43,243 nt of DNA, from contig JAJFTK010000083.1 of the NCBI GenBank assembly GCA_021372945.1, positions 1 through 43,243 on the forward strand, read 5' to 3'. Positions 42,488 to 43,243 of the stretch are shown one piece after another (within the stretch, counting starts at the first letter, position 1; every line of letters begins with the position of its first letter). This DNA comes from Planctomycetaceae bacterium. GTDB taxonomy: Bacteria > Planctomycetota > Phycisphaerae > Sedimentisphaerales > Anaerohalosphaeraceae. The notes beneath the pieces were generated by a model that searched no databases, was not told where the DNA came from, and saw nothing but the letters and a program-made list of their open reading frames with translations. The position numbers were made by a program, and so were the translations under genes.

Positions 42488-42517
42488 TCGAGGCAAATAG
42501 ATAAAAGGAGAGAAGGT

Positions 42518-43129
42518 ATGTTAAATCAGCAACTCTTAAGGGCAATCAACGGGGGAAGATGCTTCGTTCTAATTGGATCGGGCCCATCTTGTGAGATTGA
42601 TTATCCCTCTTGGAAGTGTTTAGCTAACAAAGTATTTATGGCGGTTAAAGGGCTGAACAAGGCTAGTGATGAAGAATCCTATGTGAAATATTTAGGTGAG
42701 CAGAAATACCCAGAGTTGTTTCAATTGGCCGAACGTGATTTGGGGGGGCGAGCGACACTAACTCCACTGCTGAAAACACTTCTCGGTACATGCAGTCAGA
42801 AGACTGGCTATATTTATGAGAGATTAACTAAATGGCCCTTCAGTTGCTATCTGACAACTAACTATGACGATGAAATCAAGAAGCATTTAGAACGGATCGG
42901 AATACACTTTGCGGTACTTGGGAACAAAAAAGACGATATTTGCGTCATTCGCGAAGGAATAGGCAATATTATCTTGAAGTTGCATTCGGATTTGGAAAAT
43001 CCTAATGATACAATTATAACATCAGCTGACTATGAGCGATTTTACGTGTTAGATGAAGGTCAATATTTCAGAGACAAATTGCGGCAGATATTTGAGTTTT
43101 TCGATCAGTACTGTCCCGTTATAAGTTGA
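42518..43129 (+). CDS. SIR2-like domain protein, possible defence NADase
   Basis: A 203-residue protein with a SIR2-like (SIR2_2) fold: the nucleotide-binding start CFVLIGSGPSCEIDYPSW (about 15-32), the catalytic-Asn motif CYLTTNYDDEIKKHL, and the catalytic-His motif IILKLHSDLENPNDTIITSA with DYERFY. Proteins with this domain in bacteria commonly destroy NAD+ during phage infection, alone or in systems such as Thoeris or with HerA. ATG 42518 is set by AAAGGAGAGAAGG; 14 more codons upstream are rejected. The protein ends soon after the core (QIFEFFDQYCPVIS), while relatives usually carry 100 or more further residues. In-frame reading past the TGA gives about 23 more sense codons (IITIGYITRSLK) before the next stop, so truncation by a nonsense or frameshift mutation is possible. 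AT-rich, and acquired by transfer in all likelihood. Confidence 0.75.
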   Translation: MLNQQLLRAINGGRCFVLIGSGPSCEIDYPSWKCLANKVFMAVKGLNKASDEESYVKYLGEQKYPELFQLAERDLGGRATLTPLLKTLLGTCSQKTGYIYERLTKWPFSCYLTTNYDDEIKKHLERIGIHFAVLGNKKDDICVIREGIGNIILKLHSDLENPNDTIITSADYERFYVLDEGQYFRDKLRQIFEFFDQYCPVIS

Positions 43130-43243
43130 ATAATAACAATTGGTTATATAACTCGCTCTTTGAAAAGTCGATTAAACTCGCAGAAAACATGCTTTTGATG
43201 GGTGTTTTTTCAAAAAGCATGACGCCTAAAACCTGAAGAATTT

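Larger units (their letters stand above)
41775..42517. other. gene-poor region with dispersed repeats
   Basis: About 740 bases without a convincing gene. Open frames on the minus strand here are short, lack ribosome binding sites and carry repeat-derived words. The motif TTGGGTTTG occurs at 42041, 42051 and 42141. A purine-rich element CCACAGAGCACACAGAGAGC (42169-42188) has a period of about nine bases. The DNA becomes AT-rich from about 42,200 on, up to the promoter of the SIR2-like gene at 42460. Confidence 0.6.

Noticed and set aside
43127..43129. In-frame TGA of the SIR2-like gene as a recoded codon
   Set aside because: Nothing suggests selenocysteine or stop recoding here: no insertion hairpin is seen and the read-through adds only about 23 residues. 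Mutation or natural end is simpler.
42518..43129. Naming the SIR2-like gene as a Thoeris component
   Set aside because: No TIR-domain partner is present in the window and the C-terminal SLOG-type part of ThsA is absent; only the domain call is supported.

Overview
The window looks like a chromosome segment from a planctomycete, most likely of the Phycisphaerae type. The evidence is family-level only: a secreted PQQ-type beta-propeller protein opening with the WPSFRGP motif, a twin-arginine sulfatase, an M56/BlaR1 peptidase loaded with carboxypeptidase-regulatory-like domains, pseudopilin-like zinc-ribbon proteins with an H..DG-like C-terminus, and many short dispersed repeats. Most genes are GC-rich. 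Two stretches are clearly more AT-rich: the Fic gene region (about 13.9-15.1 kb) and the right end with a SIR2-like gene (about 42.2-43.2 kb). No rRNA, tRNA or CRISPR array was seen.
Layout. 0-1.3 kb: a gene remnant, a cold-shock protein and a 54-residue zinc-finger-like protein. 1.3-6.6 kb: a blaI-blaR1 pair with a promoter and two operator-like palindromes. 6.7-8.5 kb: a zinc-ribbon membrane protein converging on a PQQ-propeller protein across a shared terminator. 8.7-18.6 kb: addA and addB, normally adjacent, separated by a Fic gene, an L,D-transpeptidase lipoprotein and a REP-associated transposase flanked by REP-like repeats. 18.7-24.8 kb: small envelope and signalling genes (coiled-coil protein, MarC, ACT domain, sulfatase, EamA transporter, TM2, PilZ, CobO). 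24.9-31.9 kb: two tandem zinc-ribbon/pseudopilin paralogues, IspD, a copper P-type ATPase, a lipoprotein and TilS. 31.9-36.1 kb: a four-gene overlapping NHEJ operon, ku - zinc-finger ATP-dependent ligase - ku - LigD polymerase/phosphoesterase. 36.3-41.8 kb: a PHP-aminoglycoside-phosphotransferase-like fusion divergent from the NHEJ operon, then three secreted proteins (one with a four-residue-period Phe/Arg/Asp repeat), a dodecin and a dihydrolipoamide-dehydrogenase-like enzyme. 41.8-42.5 kb: gene-poor DNA with dispersed repeats. 42.5-43.1 kb: a SIR2-like gene with its own promoter.
How the genes connect. Both main bacterial routes for handling double-strand breaks, end resection (AddAB) and end joining (two Ku proteins, split LigD), are encoded within 28 kb. 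The most interesting loci are the split LigD/two-Ku operon with the divergent PHP-kinase fusion; the addAB operon split by Fic, L,D-transpeptidase and transposase; short dispersed repeats that sit in frame inside addA, addB and blaR1; the row of secreted proteins ending in dodecin; and the SIR2-like gene, a possible defence NADase. Functional links between these are inference.
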